From contig CAYXEN010000066.1 of the NCBI GenBank assembly GCA_964464035.1, forward strand, positions 1-15,429: 15,429 bases of DNA. The letters are read 5' to 3'. The DNA comes from CAYXEN01 sp964464035 (GTDB lineage: Bacteria; Krumholzibacteriota; Krumholzibacteriia; WVZY01). Below, piece after piece: positions 6,451-13,492 of this stretch. Both the position numbers and the translations under genes were made by a program. The notes below the pieces were generated by a model. That model saw only the letters and a list, made by a program, of their open reading frames with translations. It did not search any database and was not told the origin of the DNA. The number at the start of each line of letters is the position of its first letter. Position 1 is the first letter of the stretch.

Positions 6451-8070
6451 ATGAAATCACTCTTCCTGATATCGATTTGTCTGGCGGTCGCCGTGTTCCC
6501 GCCGTCGCTCCTTGCGCAAACGGATTACTCGTTGAGAATGTATTCTCTTGGTACCACTTTCGCGGGGATAATCGAAGACCTTCCGACCGACGTGTTCTTG
6601 AATCCCGCCCGCGCCGGGTTCGTGGAGCAAAGAGAGGTCCACGCAGGAGTACTTCCCGGGCGCACGTACAGCATTCCTTTCCCCAGCGCAGCCGGGATGT
6701 ACAGCAGGTACAACACGATCCTGATCCCGAACGAGGATCATTACATGTCGTTCTCCTACACGCCTGTACTTCTTGGTGCCTTTCTGCCGATAGGCGGGAC
6801 AAGGAGTATGTTCGTGGGTTTCGAGGCCGCGGTATCGCATGATGAACGTCTCAGCTCGGATGGTCAGGTCGAGATCAGGGACGATTATTCCGGCGCGTAT
6901 GCGCGTACGCATAGCTCGGAGACAGTGGATCGCAACAATCGGAGCCATTATCTGGTGGATGCGGGCGTGGCCTGGGGTATAGGGGGAGGATCCGTGGGAC
7001 TGCGCGCCCGTGTTTCCTTCGAGAGGTACGAAAATTCGGATTGGGATTCCTACGAGACAACCAGAACCAGGATTAGGGATTTCGGCGATTCCTATCTCGA
7101 AATGTCGAACAATAGTTCCGAGTTCAGGTTCGAGAGGTTGTCGACGTCGGTTTCGCTGGGGGTCTCGGGAATCCGAAGAGTGTTGAGGGATCTGGTATTC
7201 ACGTTGGAGAGAGTCGGCTACACCTACCCCGTCGAACAGGGAGGGCTCGACTACAACGACGACGACCTCGACGGGAACGGTATAAGCTATTACGGCGGAA
7301 CGCCTACCATCGAACGTACGGACTACATGTATGATTCCAACCGTGATTACACGGAGCTGGGATTTTCCGTGAGAGTGCACCTCGAGCCGGGCGCGGGCTT
7401 CCGTACGGCGCATTATTTCAGCTACAGGTTCGGAGACGGTGAAGGCGACGCGTCTTCCAACGCGAGGAGATTCGAAACGAATACACCCTACGATCGGTTG
7501 AAGGACGTCAACCTGATACACGATTATGATGGATCCTTTTCCCGCGTGTACGCCCTCACGACAGTAGGGCGAGTGGAAGAAATCCATCGGGGAGTCGTTC
7601 TTGCGTGGGGCTTGAGCGGTGTATATTCGAGGTGGAAGTTCGACGAGGGAGGCAGCGGCGATCTGGATCTGCTGATCAGCGACGAATACTACCCGGACAG
7701 CTTGCGGGTGACATCCCCGTACGAGAAGAAGCATCATGATCTCGAGACCCGGCAGTATCTCTCGATCCCGTTTGCATTGGAGTGGAAAATCAATAAGTTT
7801 ATTGTTCTGAGGCTTGGAGCGAAGCTCACCGCCTCGCGCAGGAAGCTGGAGAGATCATACATGCAGGCGGTCGATGTCACGGATTTCCAGAGCCCCGTGG
7901 TGACGGAACCGGTTACCCATGAATACAGCGTTGAATACAGCGTATACAGCGTCTTCGACAACGGAGTCGGCATCACTTTCAAGGATAGATTGCGGATCGA
8001 TCTCTATCATCGCTTCGGCGGGTTCGATTTCGCGGAGTACGACCTCATCACGGCCAGTTATTCATTCTAG
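6451..8070 (+). CDS. Predicted outer-membrane beta-barrel protein, family not identified
   Basis: 539-aa exported protein. A Sec signal peptide covers residues 1-22 (short n-region with Lys2, hydrophobic core, cleavage likely SLLA|QTDY). The mature part is rich in alternating aromatic/polar beta-strand segments, Tyr-rich and Asp/Ser-rich loops, and ends in ITASYSF with a terminal Phe, the classic signal for barrel insertion by the BAM complex. Near the N-terminus, EDLPTDVFLNPARAGF (42-57) resembles the conserved NPA segment seen at the start of PorV/FadL-like barrels, but I cannot assign a family or cargo. A local DNA repeat at about 7919-7952 encodes YSVEYSVYSV. The ATG is fixed by the signal peptide; the ribosome site is weak. 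Good promoter upstream; thioredoxin reductase follows after 46 bp and may be cotranscribed. Confidence 0.85.
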   Translation: MKSLFLISICLAVAVFPPSLLAQTDYSLRMYSLGTTFAGIIEDLPTDVFLNPARAGFVEQREVHAGVLPGRTYSIPFPSAAGMYSRYNTILIPNEDHYMSFSYTPVLLGAFLPIGGTRSMFVGFEAAVSHDERLSSDGQVEIRDDYSGAYARTHSSETVDRNNRSHYLVDAGVAWGIGGGSVGLRARVSFERYENSDWDSYETTRTRIRDFGDSYLEMSNNSSEFRFERLSTSVSLGVSGIRRVLRDLVFTLERVGYTYPVEQGGLDYNDDDLDGNGISYYGGTPTIERTDYMYDSNRDYTELGFSVRVHLEPGAGFRTAHYFSYRFGDGEGDASSNARRFETNTPYDRLKDVNLIHDYDGSFSRVYALTTVGRVEEIHRGVVLAWGLSGVYSRWKFDEGGSGDLDLLISDEYYPDSLRVTSPYEKKHHDLETRQYLSIPFALEWKINKFIVLRLGAKLTASRRKLERSYMQAVDVTDFQSPVVTEPVTHEYSVEYSVYSVFDNGVGITFKDRLRIDLYHRFGGFDFAEYDLITASYSF

Positions 8071-8116
8071 CGGCCGTGCCGGATGCGAACCATTTGATGA
8101 AGGAGGAGAGTGAGAA

Positions 8117-9058
8117 ATGGCGGACGCAAGGAAACTGATAATTCTAGGATCCGGTCCAGCCGGGTTGACGGCGGCGATCTATGCCGCCAGGGCCCAGCTC
8201 GAGCCGCTCGTTCTCGAAGGTCTCCAGCCGGGCGGGCAGTTGACCATAACCACGGACGTGGAGAATTTCCCTGGGTTTCCCGAGGCGATCATGGGCCCGA
8301 AGCTCATGGAAGACATGAAGAAGCAGGCCGAACGGTTCGGAACCGAGTTCGAGGTCGCAGCGGTCGAATCGGCCGATCTCAGCGGTGAGGTCAAGATAAT
8401 TAGGGCGGGAGGCAAGGAATACAGGTGCGACGCCCTGATCATAGCCACCGGGGCTTCGGCCCGCTGGATGGGGCTGGAGAGCGAAGACAGGTTGAAAGGG
8501 CACGGCGTATCCGCCTGCGCCACTTGTGACGGGTTCTTCTTCAAGGACAAGGTGGTGGCGGTCGTGGGGGGAGGGGACAGCGCGATGGAAGAAGCGACCT
8601 TCCTCACCAAGTTCGCATCCAAGGTCTATGTGATCCATAGAAGGGACGAGCTGCGCGCATCCAAGGCCATGGCCCAGAGAGCCATGGACAATCCCAAGAT
8701 AGAATTCGTGTGGAATTCGGTCCCCGTGGAGATCCTCGGTACCCCCGAGGAGGGCGTCAAGGGCGTCGTTCTCGAAAACAGGAAGACCGGCGAAAAGAAC
8801 GAGCTCGAGTGCCAGGGTTTCTTTCTCGCCATCGGCCACGTCCCCAATACCGTTCCCTTCAAGGGACAGATCGACATGGACGAGAACGGTTACATCATCA
8901 CCAAACCGGGCAGCACGGAAACCAGCGTGAAAGGCGTTTTCGCCGCCGGGGACGTCCAGGATCGAAAATACAGGCAGGCGGTCACGGCAGCCGGCACGGG
9001 CTGCATGGCGGCATTGGATGCGGAGAAGTATCTTGCAAGCATCGGCAGGGCCGATTGA
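8117..9058 (+). CDS. trxB: Thioredoxin reductase (NADPH, FAD)
   Basis: Low-molecular-weight flavoenzyme that passes electrons from NADPH to thioredoxin in the cytosol. 313 aa, the normal bacterial length. FAD-binding GSGPAGLTAAIYAARA (11-26), the redox-active pair CATC (Cys134, Cys137), the NADPH-binding GGGDSAMEEA (151-160) with HRRDELRAS (174-182), and the C-terminal FAD motif GVFAAGDVQD with RQAVTAAGTG (273-295) are all present. HRRxxxR indicates NADPH rather than NADH use. The AAGGAGG at 8100-8106 supports the start. The gene follows the barrel protein by 46 bp and converges on the AmrS-like gene, with 7 bp between stop codons. Nothing unusual in the sequence. An alternative in this superfamily is a ferredoxin-linked or related reductase, but the motif set fits TrxB best. 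Confidence 0.97.
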   Translation: MADARKLIILGSGPAGLTAAIYAARAQLEPLVLEGLQPGGQLTITTDVENFPGFPEAIMGPKLMEDMKKQAERFGTEFEVAAVESADLSGEVKIIRAGGKEYRCDALIIATGASARWMGLESEDRLKGHGVSACATCDGFFFKDKVVAVVGGGDSAMEEATFLTKFASKVYVIHRRDELRASKAMAQRAMDNPKIEFVWNSVPVEILGTPEEGVKGVVLENRKTGEKNELECQGFFLAIGHVPNTVPFKGQIDMDENGYIITKPGSTETSVKGVFAAGDVQDRKYRQAVTAAGTGCMAALDAEKYLASIGRAD

Positions 9059-9065
9059 AGGGGGG

Positions 9066-10091
9066 CTACATGCCCACGCCGCTCACCGTTGAGCGGCATT
9101 GCGGGCAACGCCCGTCTTCGATAGCGTATTCGACCAGCTGGAACCCGTATCTCTCGATCAGCTTTTTCCCGCACCGGGGACAGTAGGTGTTCTCGCCCTC
9201 GTCGCCGGGGACGTTTCCCGTGTAGACGTAACTCAACCCTTCGTTGCGACCGATACGCAACGCCCTCGCAAGGGTGGCCACAGGCGTCGGTGGGACGTCG
9301 GTGAGCTTGTGATCCGGGTGGAACCTGCTTATGTGCCAGGGCGTGTCTTCACCCAATTCGCGGGCGATGAAACGCGCGATGCCGGAGAGTTCCTCGTCGG
9401 AATCATTGATGCCGGGCAGAACCAGCGTGGTCACTTCCACCCATATCCCCAATTTCTTCATCAGCTTCAACGTTTCGAGAACCGGTTCGAGCGTGGCGCC
9501 CATTATCCTCCTGTACGTCCGGTCGTCGTAGCTCTTCAGGTCGACGTTGGCTCCATGCAGGTAAGGGGCTATCCGCTCCAGCGGCTCGGCCGTGATGTAG
9601 CCGTTCGTGACGAAAATGTTCTTTATCCCCTCGGCGTCGGCGAGCTTCGACGTCTCGTAGGCGTACTCGTAGAAGATCGTCGGCTCGGTGTACGTATAGG
9701 CGATGGTTCGGGAGTGGGATTTCTTCGCGGCGGCGACGATGTCGCCGGGCTCGAGCTCGTCGCCGCGAATTTCACCGTGCAACGAGTCTCGAACCTGTGA
9801 TATAGTCCAGTTCTGGCAGAAAGTGCAGTGAAAATTGCACCCCATGGTGGAAACACTCAAGGATCTGCTGCCGGGGTGGAAGTGGAACAAGGGCTTCTTC
9901 TCGATGGGGTCGACGTGCATGGCGACTGCGAGATTGTAGACGAGCGTGTAGAGAACTCCGTCACGGTTCAGGCGCACGTTGCAGATCCCCAGCCTGTCCG
10001 GTTTGATAGTGCAGCGGTGGGCGCAAAGGGTGCATTCCACCGTTTTTCCGTCTTTCCGCTCGTAGAACATCGCTTCGCGCATCGGCATCAC
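9066..10091 (-). CDS. amrS: AmrS-like radical SAM protein (AmmeMemoRadiSam family)
   Basis: Radical SAM enzyme related to pyruvate-formate-lyase activators, 341 aa from a GTG start (ATG codons follow at residues 2 and 4). The 4Fe-4S motif is GCNFHCTFCQNW with Cys85, Cys89 and Cys92. Flanking parts fit AmrS: an N-terminal Cys group (20, 23, 27, 37; ECTLCAHRC and GICNVR), KKPLFHFHPGS (65-75), YTYTEPTIFYEY (132-143), VTNGYI (161-166) and WHISRFHPD (252-260). The C-terminus adds CPRCG (304-308) and CPQC (329-332), a zinc-ribbon-like pair. In many genomes AmrS sits beside AMMECR1 and Memo genes; neither is in this window. The reaction of this subfamily is not settled, so I give none. It converges on trxB. 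Its promoter seems to place the transcript start almost at the start codon. Confidence 0.92.
   Translation of the reverse strand: MMPMREAMFYERKDGKTVECTLCAHRCTIKPDRLGICNVRLNRDGVLYTLVYNLAVAMHVDPIEKKPLFHFHPGSRSLSVSTMGCNFHCTFCQNWTISQVRDSLHGEIRGDELEPGDIVAAAKKSHSRTIAYTYTEPTIFYEYAYETSKLADAEGIKNIFVTNGYITAEPLERIAPYLHGANVDLKSYDDRTYRRIMGATLEPVLETLKLMKKLGIWVEVTTLVLPGINDSDEELSGIARFIARELGEDTPWHISRFHPDHKLTDVPPTPVATLARALRIGRNEGLSYVYTGNVPGDEGENTYCPRCGKKLIERYGFQLVEYAIEDGRCPQCRSTVSGVGM
9078..9115. terminator. Tandem hairpins between the convergent trxB and amrS ends
   Basis: GCCGCTCA (9078-9085) and TGAGCGGC (9090-9097) form a perfect 8-bp stem with a 4-base loop; a second stem CGGGC/GCCCG (9102-9106/9110-9114) has a 3-base loop. 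They lie 19 bases after the trxB stop, inside the last codons of the opposing gene. No T-run follows on the + strand, so termination is plausible but unproven. Confidence 0.35.
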
Positions 10092-10099
10092 CCATGGGA

Positions 10100-10128
10100 A
10101 TTATAATGTCCGCATCGGTTTCGTCCAA
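10100..10128 (-). promoter_or_regulatory. Promoter candidate for the AmrS-like gene, nearly leaderless
   Basis: On the minus strand a perfect TATAAT (10100-10105) lies 17 bp from TTGGAC (10123-10128). The expected start, about 10093, is two bases before the GTG at 10091, and no Shine-Dalgarno sequence is visible before any of the three clustered start codons. The -35 matches at only 3 of 6 positions. The rest of the 136-bp divergent gap shows no clear promoter for the SDR gene. Confidence 0.4.
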
Positions 10129-10227
10129 AAGCATTTCCGTTCGATCCGGCGGGCGCGGAAAGCCGGCGGCCTCCGGAGTGATACGCAGCATGATACAAGC
10201 GGCTCAGACGAGAGGGAACGTGGCTCC

Positions 10228-10986
10228 ATGAGATTCGACGGCAAATTCGCGGTGGTCACCGGCGGCGGCACGGGAATCGGGTATGCCGTTGCGGGCAAGC
10301 TCCTGGCGGCCGGAGCGCGGGTGTTGATGACTTCCCGCGACGGGGCCAAACTCGATGAGGCCGTGAAGAAGCTGGATCACGGGACTGGAGCCGTGTGCGC
10401 CGAAGTGTGTGACATTGCGGACGAAGCCGCGGTAGGAAAGCTGGGGCGAAAGATCGGCGAACTTGCGACCGGGGTGGACCTTCTCGTCAACAACGCCGGC
10501 GTGTACATGAAGAGCCCTGTGGAGGAGATGCAGGCGGCTGATTGGGACAGGGTTTTCGACGTGAACGTGAAGGGGATCTATCTCCTCGTAAGGGAGCTCC
10601 TTCCTCTCATGGAGGGCCGAGGAGCTTCGATACTCAACATCGCTTCCACCCTCGCCTACCAGACCGCCCCCGGAACCGGCGCGTACGCGGCGTCGAAAGC
10701 GGCCGTGGTTTCGCTCACGCGGTCCATGGCGAGAGAATTCGGATCGAGGGGAATTCGAGTCAATTGCATATGCCCGGGCGTGGTCGATACCCCGATTCAT
10801 GATCCGTATTTCGAGACCGTGGCGGAGAAGAAAAGCTTCTTTGTGGATCTGGCCGAGGCGTTGCCGGCGGGAAGGGTAGGGTCGCCGGACGACGTGGCGG
10901 AAGCGGTCCTCTTCCTGCTGAGCGACAGGGCGACCTGGATCACGGGCGCCGTGCTCGCCGTCGACGGCGGCATGTCGCTCTTGTGA
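10228..10986 (+). CDS. Short-chain dehydrogenase/reductase (classical SDR)
   Basis: NAD(P)-dependent oxidoreductase, 252 aa, cytosolic. Cofactor-binding TGGGTGIG (11-18), NNAG (88-91), Asn113, catalytic Ser140 and the YAASK pair Tyr153/Lys157 form the full classical active site; PGVVDTPI (183-190) and the GAVLAVDGGMS end (240-250) follow the FabG-like pattern. Arg37 after strand 2 (SRD) suggests NADPH preference. The substrate cannot be read from sequence. It heads a tight + strand run that includes GTP cyclohydrolase and two pterin synthases, so a pteridine or sepiapterin-type reduction is possible but only by context; FabG-like or sugar dehydrogenase roles are equally open. GAGGG 12 bases before the ATG is a weak ribosome site. 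The next gene begins at its stop codon. Confidence 0.93.
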   Translation: MRFDGKFAVVTGGGTGIGYAVAGKLLAAGARVLMTSRDGAKLDEAVKKLDHGTGAVCAEVCDIADEAAVGKLGRKIGELATGVDLLVNNAGVYMKSPVEEMQAADWDRVFDVNVKGIYLLVRELLPLMEGRGASILNIASTLAYQTAPGTGAYAASKAAVVSLTRSMAREFGSRGIRVNCICPGVVDTPIHDPYFETVAEKKSFFVDLAEALPAGRVGSPDDVAEAVLFLLSDRATWITGAVLAVDGGMSLL

Positions 10987-11933
10987 TGATGTCGAGCAGG
11001 TTCGGCCAAGGGAGCGACGACTTGCACAGGAGCTCGGAGAACCCGCAGGAATTCGACATCGAAGGGGCATTCAAGGTACCCAGGGAACATCGCTATCTCA
11101 ACATAAGCGTCCTGTGGATATTCTATTATACGAAAGTCGTCAGGATTCTATACCGCCTGGGTGTGAGACACGAAGCGGTGACATTGTCGTCGCTGGCCGC
11201 CGGAATCGGGGCCGGGATGTTCCTGATGAAACCCGGCTACGGCAGCCTGGTCGCGGCGGCTTTGCTCATTCACTTGAAGGACGTCCTCGATGCCTCGGAC
11301 GGAAGCCTCGCGCGTCTCAAGGGGCAGACCAACAGGATAGCCAGATTCCTCGATTCTCTCTGTGATTTCGTCGTCGTCACTTGGTTGATAACGGCGCTCG
11401 CTTTGAGGTACCGGGGCGAGGCCGGAAGTATGGCGTGGATCCTGGCCGGCGCGGCTTGGATATCCGTTTTTCTGCAGTGTTCGTATTTCAACTACTACCT
11501 TGTCAAATACGTGAAACTCTTCGGGAAGACGAACGTCAGGACGGATGAAAGCATGACGGAGGATGACAAGAGAATCTACACGAAACGATGGAAGCTGGGG
11601 CTTCTCTTCTTGCTCCAGAACCTCTATCGTTTCGTGTACGGCTGGCAAGACCGCCTGGTCGCCGCCCTCGACGGTTGGAGCCGCCGCAGGGCACTGGGGG
11701 AGGATCGCAACGGCGCCGAAGCGCACACGCAATGGTATGCCGCGAAATCACTTATGACCATGAACTCGCCGCTCTGCTTCGGCACTCATCTTTTCGTGTT
11801 GATCGTTTCGGCGCTTCTTTATCATCCGGAGTATTTCTATTATATTGTGGTATTCGCGGGCAACTTCTATCTGTTGCTGAACGTCGCCTGCCGGCATTTC
11901 ATGTTCAAGCGGCTTGCCCGAGCGCGACCGTGA
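10986..11933 (+). CDS. CDP-alcohol phosphatidyltransferase family membrane protein
   Basis: Integral membrane enzyme of the family that joins a CDP-linked lipid or polyol to an alcohol. 315 aa from the ATG overlapping the preceding stop as TGATG; a GTG three bases earlier or a second ATG at 10989 are alternatives. The signature D-x2-D-G-x2-A-R-x8-(A)-x3-D-x3-D is present around residues 102-127, with all four metal-binding aspartates (DASDGSLAR, then FLDSLCD). The second glycine of the motif is replaced by Ala. Several hydrophobic helices follow; a polar insert, about 185-260, splits them. It has an extra N-terminal leader of about 35 polar residues. Substrate unknown. Placement between an SDR and pterin genes suggests only cotranscription by translational coupling, not a shared pathway. 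Confidence 0.88.
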   Translation: MMSSRFGQGSDDLHRSSENPQEFDIEGAFKVPREHRYLNISVLWIFYYTKVVRILYRLGVRHEAVTLSSLAAGIGAGMFLMKPGYGSLVAAALLIHLKDVLDASDGSLARLKGQTNRIARFLDSLCDFVVVTWLITALALRYRGEAGSMAWILAGAAWISVFLQCSYFNYYLVKYVKLFGKTNVRTDESMTEDDKRIYTKRWKLGLLFLLQNLYRFVYGWQDRLVAALDGWSRRRALGEDRNGAEAHTQWYAAKSLMTMNSPLCFGTHLFVLIVSALLYHPEYFYYIVVFAGNFYLLLNVACRHFMFKRLARARP

Positions 11934-11946
11934 GGAGGAAACTCAA

Positions 11947-12357
11947 ATGATCCTGGTCACGAGAAAAGCGTTTTTCTGCGCGGCCCATCACTATTACGAC
12001 GATGCTCTTTCCGAGGAAGAGAACGCCGCGAAGTTCGGCAGGTGCATCAACCCGCACGGGCACAACTACGAGCTCGAAGTGACAGTGACCGGCGAGATCG
12101 ACGAACGGTCCGGCATGGTGGTCAACCTCTCGGAAGTGGACAGGGTGATAAGGAGCCGGGTGATAGACCTTCTGGACCACAAGAATCTGAATGCCGATAT
12201 CGAAGAATTCAAGACGATTCTTCCCACGACCGAGATGCTTGCTCGTTTCATATGGAGCCTGCTCGATGGAGCGATCCCGGGCGCAAGATTGATGCGCGTG
12301 AGACTCCACGAGGATGCTTCGCTGTTCGTGGATTATTTCGGGGAGGCCGGCGGATGA
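11947..12357 (+). CDS. queD: 6-pyruvoyl tetrahydropterin synthase/QueD family protein, copy 1
   Basis: Zinc enzyme of the PTPS family, 136 aa, acting on dihydroneopterin triphosphate from GTP cyclohydrolase. Zinc ligands His14 (or 15), His37 and His39 (HGHNY), catalytic Cys33 (GRCINPHGHNY, C-x3-HGH spacing as in QueD), GMVVNLSEV (56-64), the Asp77-His78 pair (LLDHKNLN) and the substrate-anchoring Glu122 are all visible, so it should be active. ATG 11947 is chosen because GAGGAGG lies upstream and the protein then starts at the first strand; an ATG at 11914 would add an atypical charged leader. It overlaps the next gene by four bases (ATGA). Product could be 6-carboxytetrahydropterin (queuosine route) or 6-pyruvoyltetrahydropterin; the C-x3-HGH spacing favours QueD-like. 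Confidence 0.92.
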   Translation: MILVTRKAFFCAAHHYYDDALSEEENAAKFGRCINPHGHNYELEVTVTGEIDERSGMVVNLSEVDRVIRSRVIDLLDHKNLNADIEEFKTILPTTEMLARFIWSLLDGAIPGARLMRVRLHEDASLFVDYFGEAGG

Positions 12358-12800
12358 TCTACCTGACCTTCGCATACGAATTCAACGCCGTTCACAGGTT
12401 GCGTAACCCGGGCTTGGGCGACCGCGAAAACCTCGAGATTTTCGGGAAGTGTTCTCACCCGTCGGGGCACGGCCACGGGTACCGCGTAGAGGTGACGGTT
12501 GCGGGCGAGGTATCGAAGGACGATCCCTCCGTGCTCGGCGAGAGCGAGATAAAGGCTCTCAAGGCCGGAGTGCTTGACCGGAAGCTCGCCTACTCTGACC
12601 TGAACGAGGTCTTCGGGGATGATTTCATTTCCAGCGGAGAGAACATAGCCCGCAAAGTGGCGGAAATGCTGGTGCCCGAGCTCGACGGCAAAGCCGGGCT
12701 GGTGGCGGTGAGAATCATCGAGACCAGGAAGAATTCTTTTCTGTATTGCATGGAGACGCATGATGTGGAGGGTGGTTTGCATTTTCACATGACGGCATGA
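12354..12800 (+). CDS. PTPS-family protein, divergent copy 2 (Asp-His pair altered)
   Basis: Second PTPS-like protein, 148 aa, translationally coupled to copy 1 by an ATGA overlap. It keeps zinc ligands His14, His39 and His41, Cys33 and the anchoring Glu123 (IIETRKNS). Here the Cys is five residues before HGH (FGKCSHPSGHGHGY), the spacing known from animal-type PTPS (tetrahydrobiopterin route), not the three of QueD. The catalytic LDH pair is LDR (Asp75-Arg76), so the His of the Cys-Asp-His relay is missing if aligned correctly. The GMVxN segment of copy 1 is also not recognisable. It may catalyse a different side-chain reaction, use a different base, or act as partner of copy 1. Family membership is sure; activity is uncertain. 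Confidence 0.88.
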   Translation: MIYLTFAYEFNAVHRLRNPGLGDRENLEIFGKCSHPSGHGHGYRVEVTVAGEVSKDDPSVLGESEIKALKAGVLDRKLAYSDLNEVFGDDFISSGENIARKVAEMLVPELDGKAGLVAVRIIETRKNSFLYCMETHDVEGGLHFHMTA

Positions 12801-12858
12801 TGATTTGAATCCGGCGGCGTCGATCTGCCTGCGCCTAACGAGGAAAAAGGAGAATGAC

Positions 12859-13431
12859 ATGTTGGAAAAAGTTTCGAGGATAAGCCCGATCGTTCGGGAA
12901 CTGCTCGCGGCCATAGGCGAGGATCCCGAACGTGAGGGTCTCAAGAACACGCCCGACAGGGTGGCAAGGGCTTTCGAATACTTCACCCGGGGCTACGAGC
13001 TGGACGCCCGGAATATCGTGGCCGGAGCCGTTTTCGAGGAGTCCCAGGAAGAAATGGTCGTACTCAAGGACATAGATTTCTACAGCATCTGCGAACATCA
13101 TCTCGTTCCCTTCTTCGGAAAGGTTCACATAGCGTATCTGCCCAGGAGAAAGATAATCGGCTTGAGCAAGCTGGCGAGGATAGTCGAGATATACGCGAGA
13201 AGACTGCAGGTCCAGGAAAGAATGACGCGGCAGATCGCGGAAGCGATCGACCAGAACCTCGAGCCCCACGGCGTGGCGGTGGTGATAAGTGCCCGGCATC
13301 TCTGCATGATGATGAGGGGCGTGGAGAAACAGAACTCGATCGCCACGACCAGCACCATGCTCGGTTCATTCAAGGACAACCATTCTTCGCGGTCCGAGTT
13401 CTTGAGGTTGATCGAGCCGCTCCGGGAGTAA
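12859..13431 (+). CDS. folE: GTP cyclohydrolase I
   Basis: Converts GTP to 7,8-dihydroneopterin triphosphate, the entry step for folate, biopterin and deazapurine synthesis, in the cytosol as a toroidal multimer. 190 aa, usual length. Zinc ligands Cys78 and His81 (SICEHHLVPFFGKVHIAY) and Cys149 (ARHLCMMMRGV) are present, as are DPEREGLKNTPDRVARA (22-38), GLSKLARIVEIYARRLQVQE (101-120) and the ending TSTMLGSF. The ATG at 12859 has AAAGGAG upstream; an in-frame ATG at 12805 would add 18 unusual residues. It lies 58 bp after the second PTPS gene, and its product is the substrate of both PTPS proteins, which strongly supports a common pathway. Confidence 0.97.
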   Translation: MLEKVSRISPIVRELLAAIGEDPEREGLKNTPDRVARAFEYFTRGYELDARNIVAGAVFEESQEEMVVLKDIDFYSICEHHLVPFFGKVHIAYLPRRKIIGLSKLARIVEIYARRLQVQERMTRQIAEAIDQNLEPHGVAVVISARHLCMMMRGVEKQNSIATTSTMLGSFKDNHSSRSEFLRLIEPLRE

Positions 13432-13492
13432 CATGTTCGATGCGGGATGTCGGCCGCCGGACGATCGAATGAAAGCATCCGAGGTGAAGCGC

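Noticed and set aside
6457..7737. 426-codon minus-strand frame opposite the barrel protein
   Set aside because: The + strand frame has a signal peptide, promoter and barrel C-terminus; the minus frame is compositionally a shadow.
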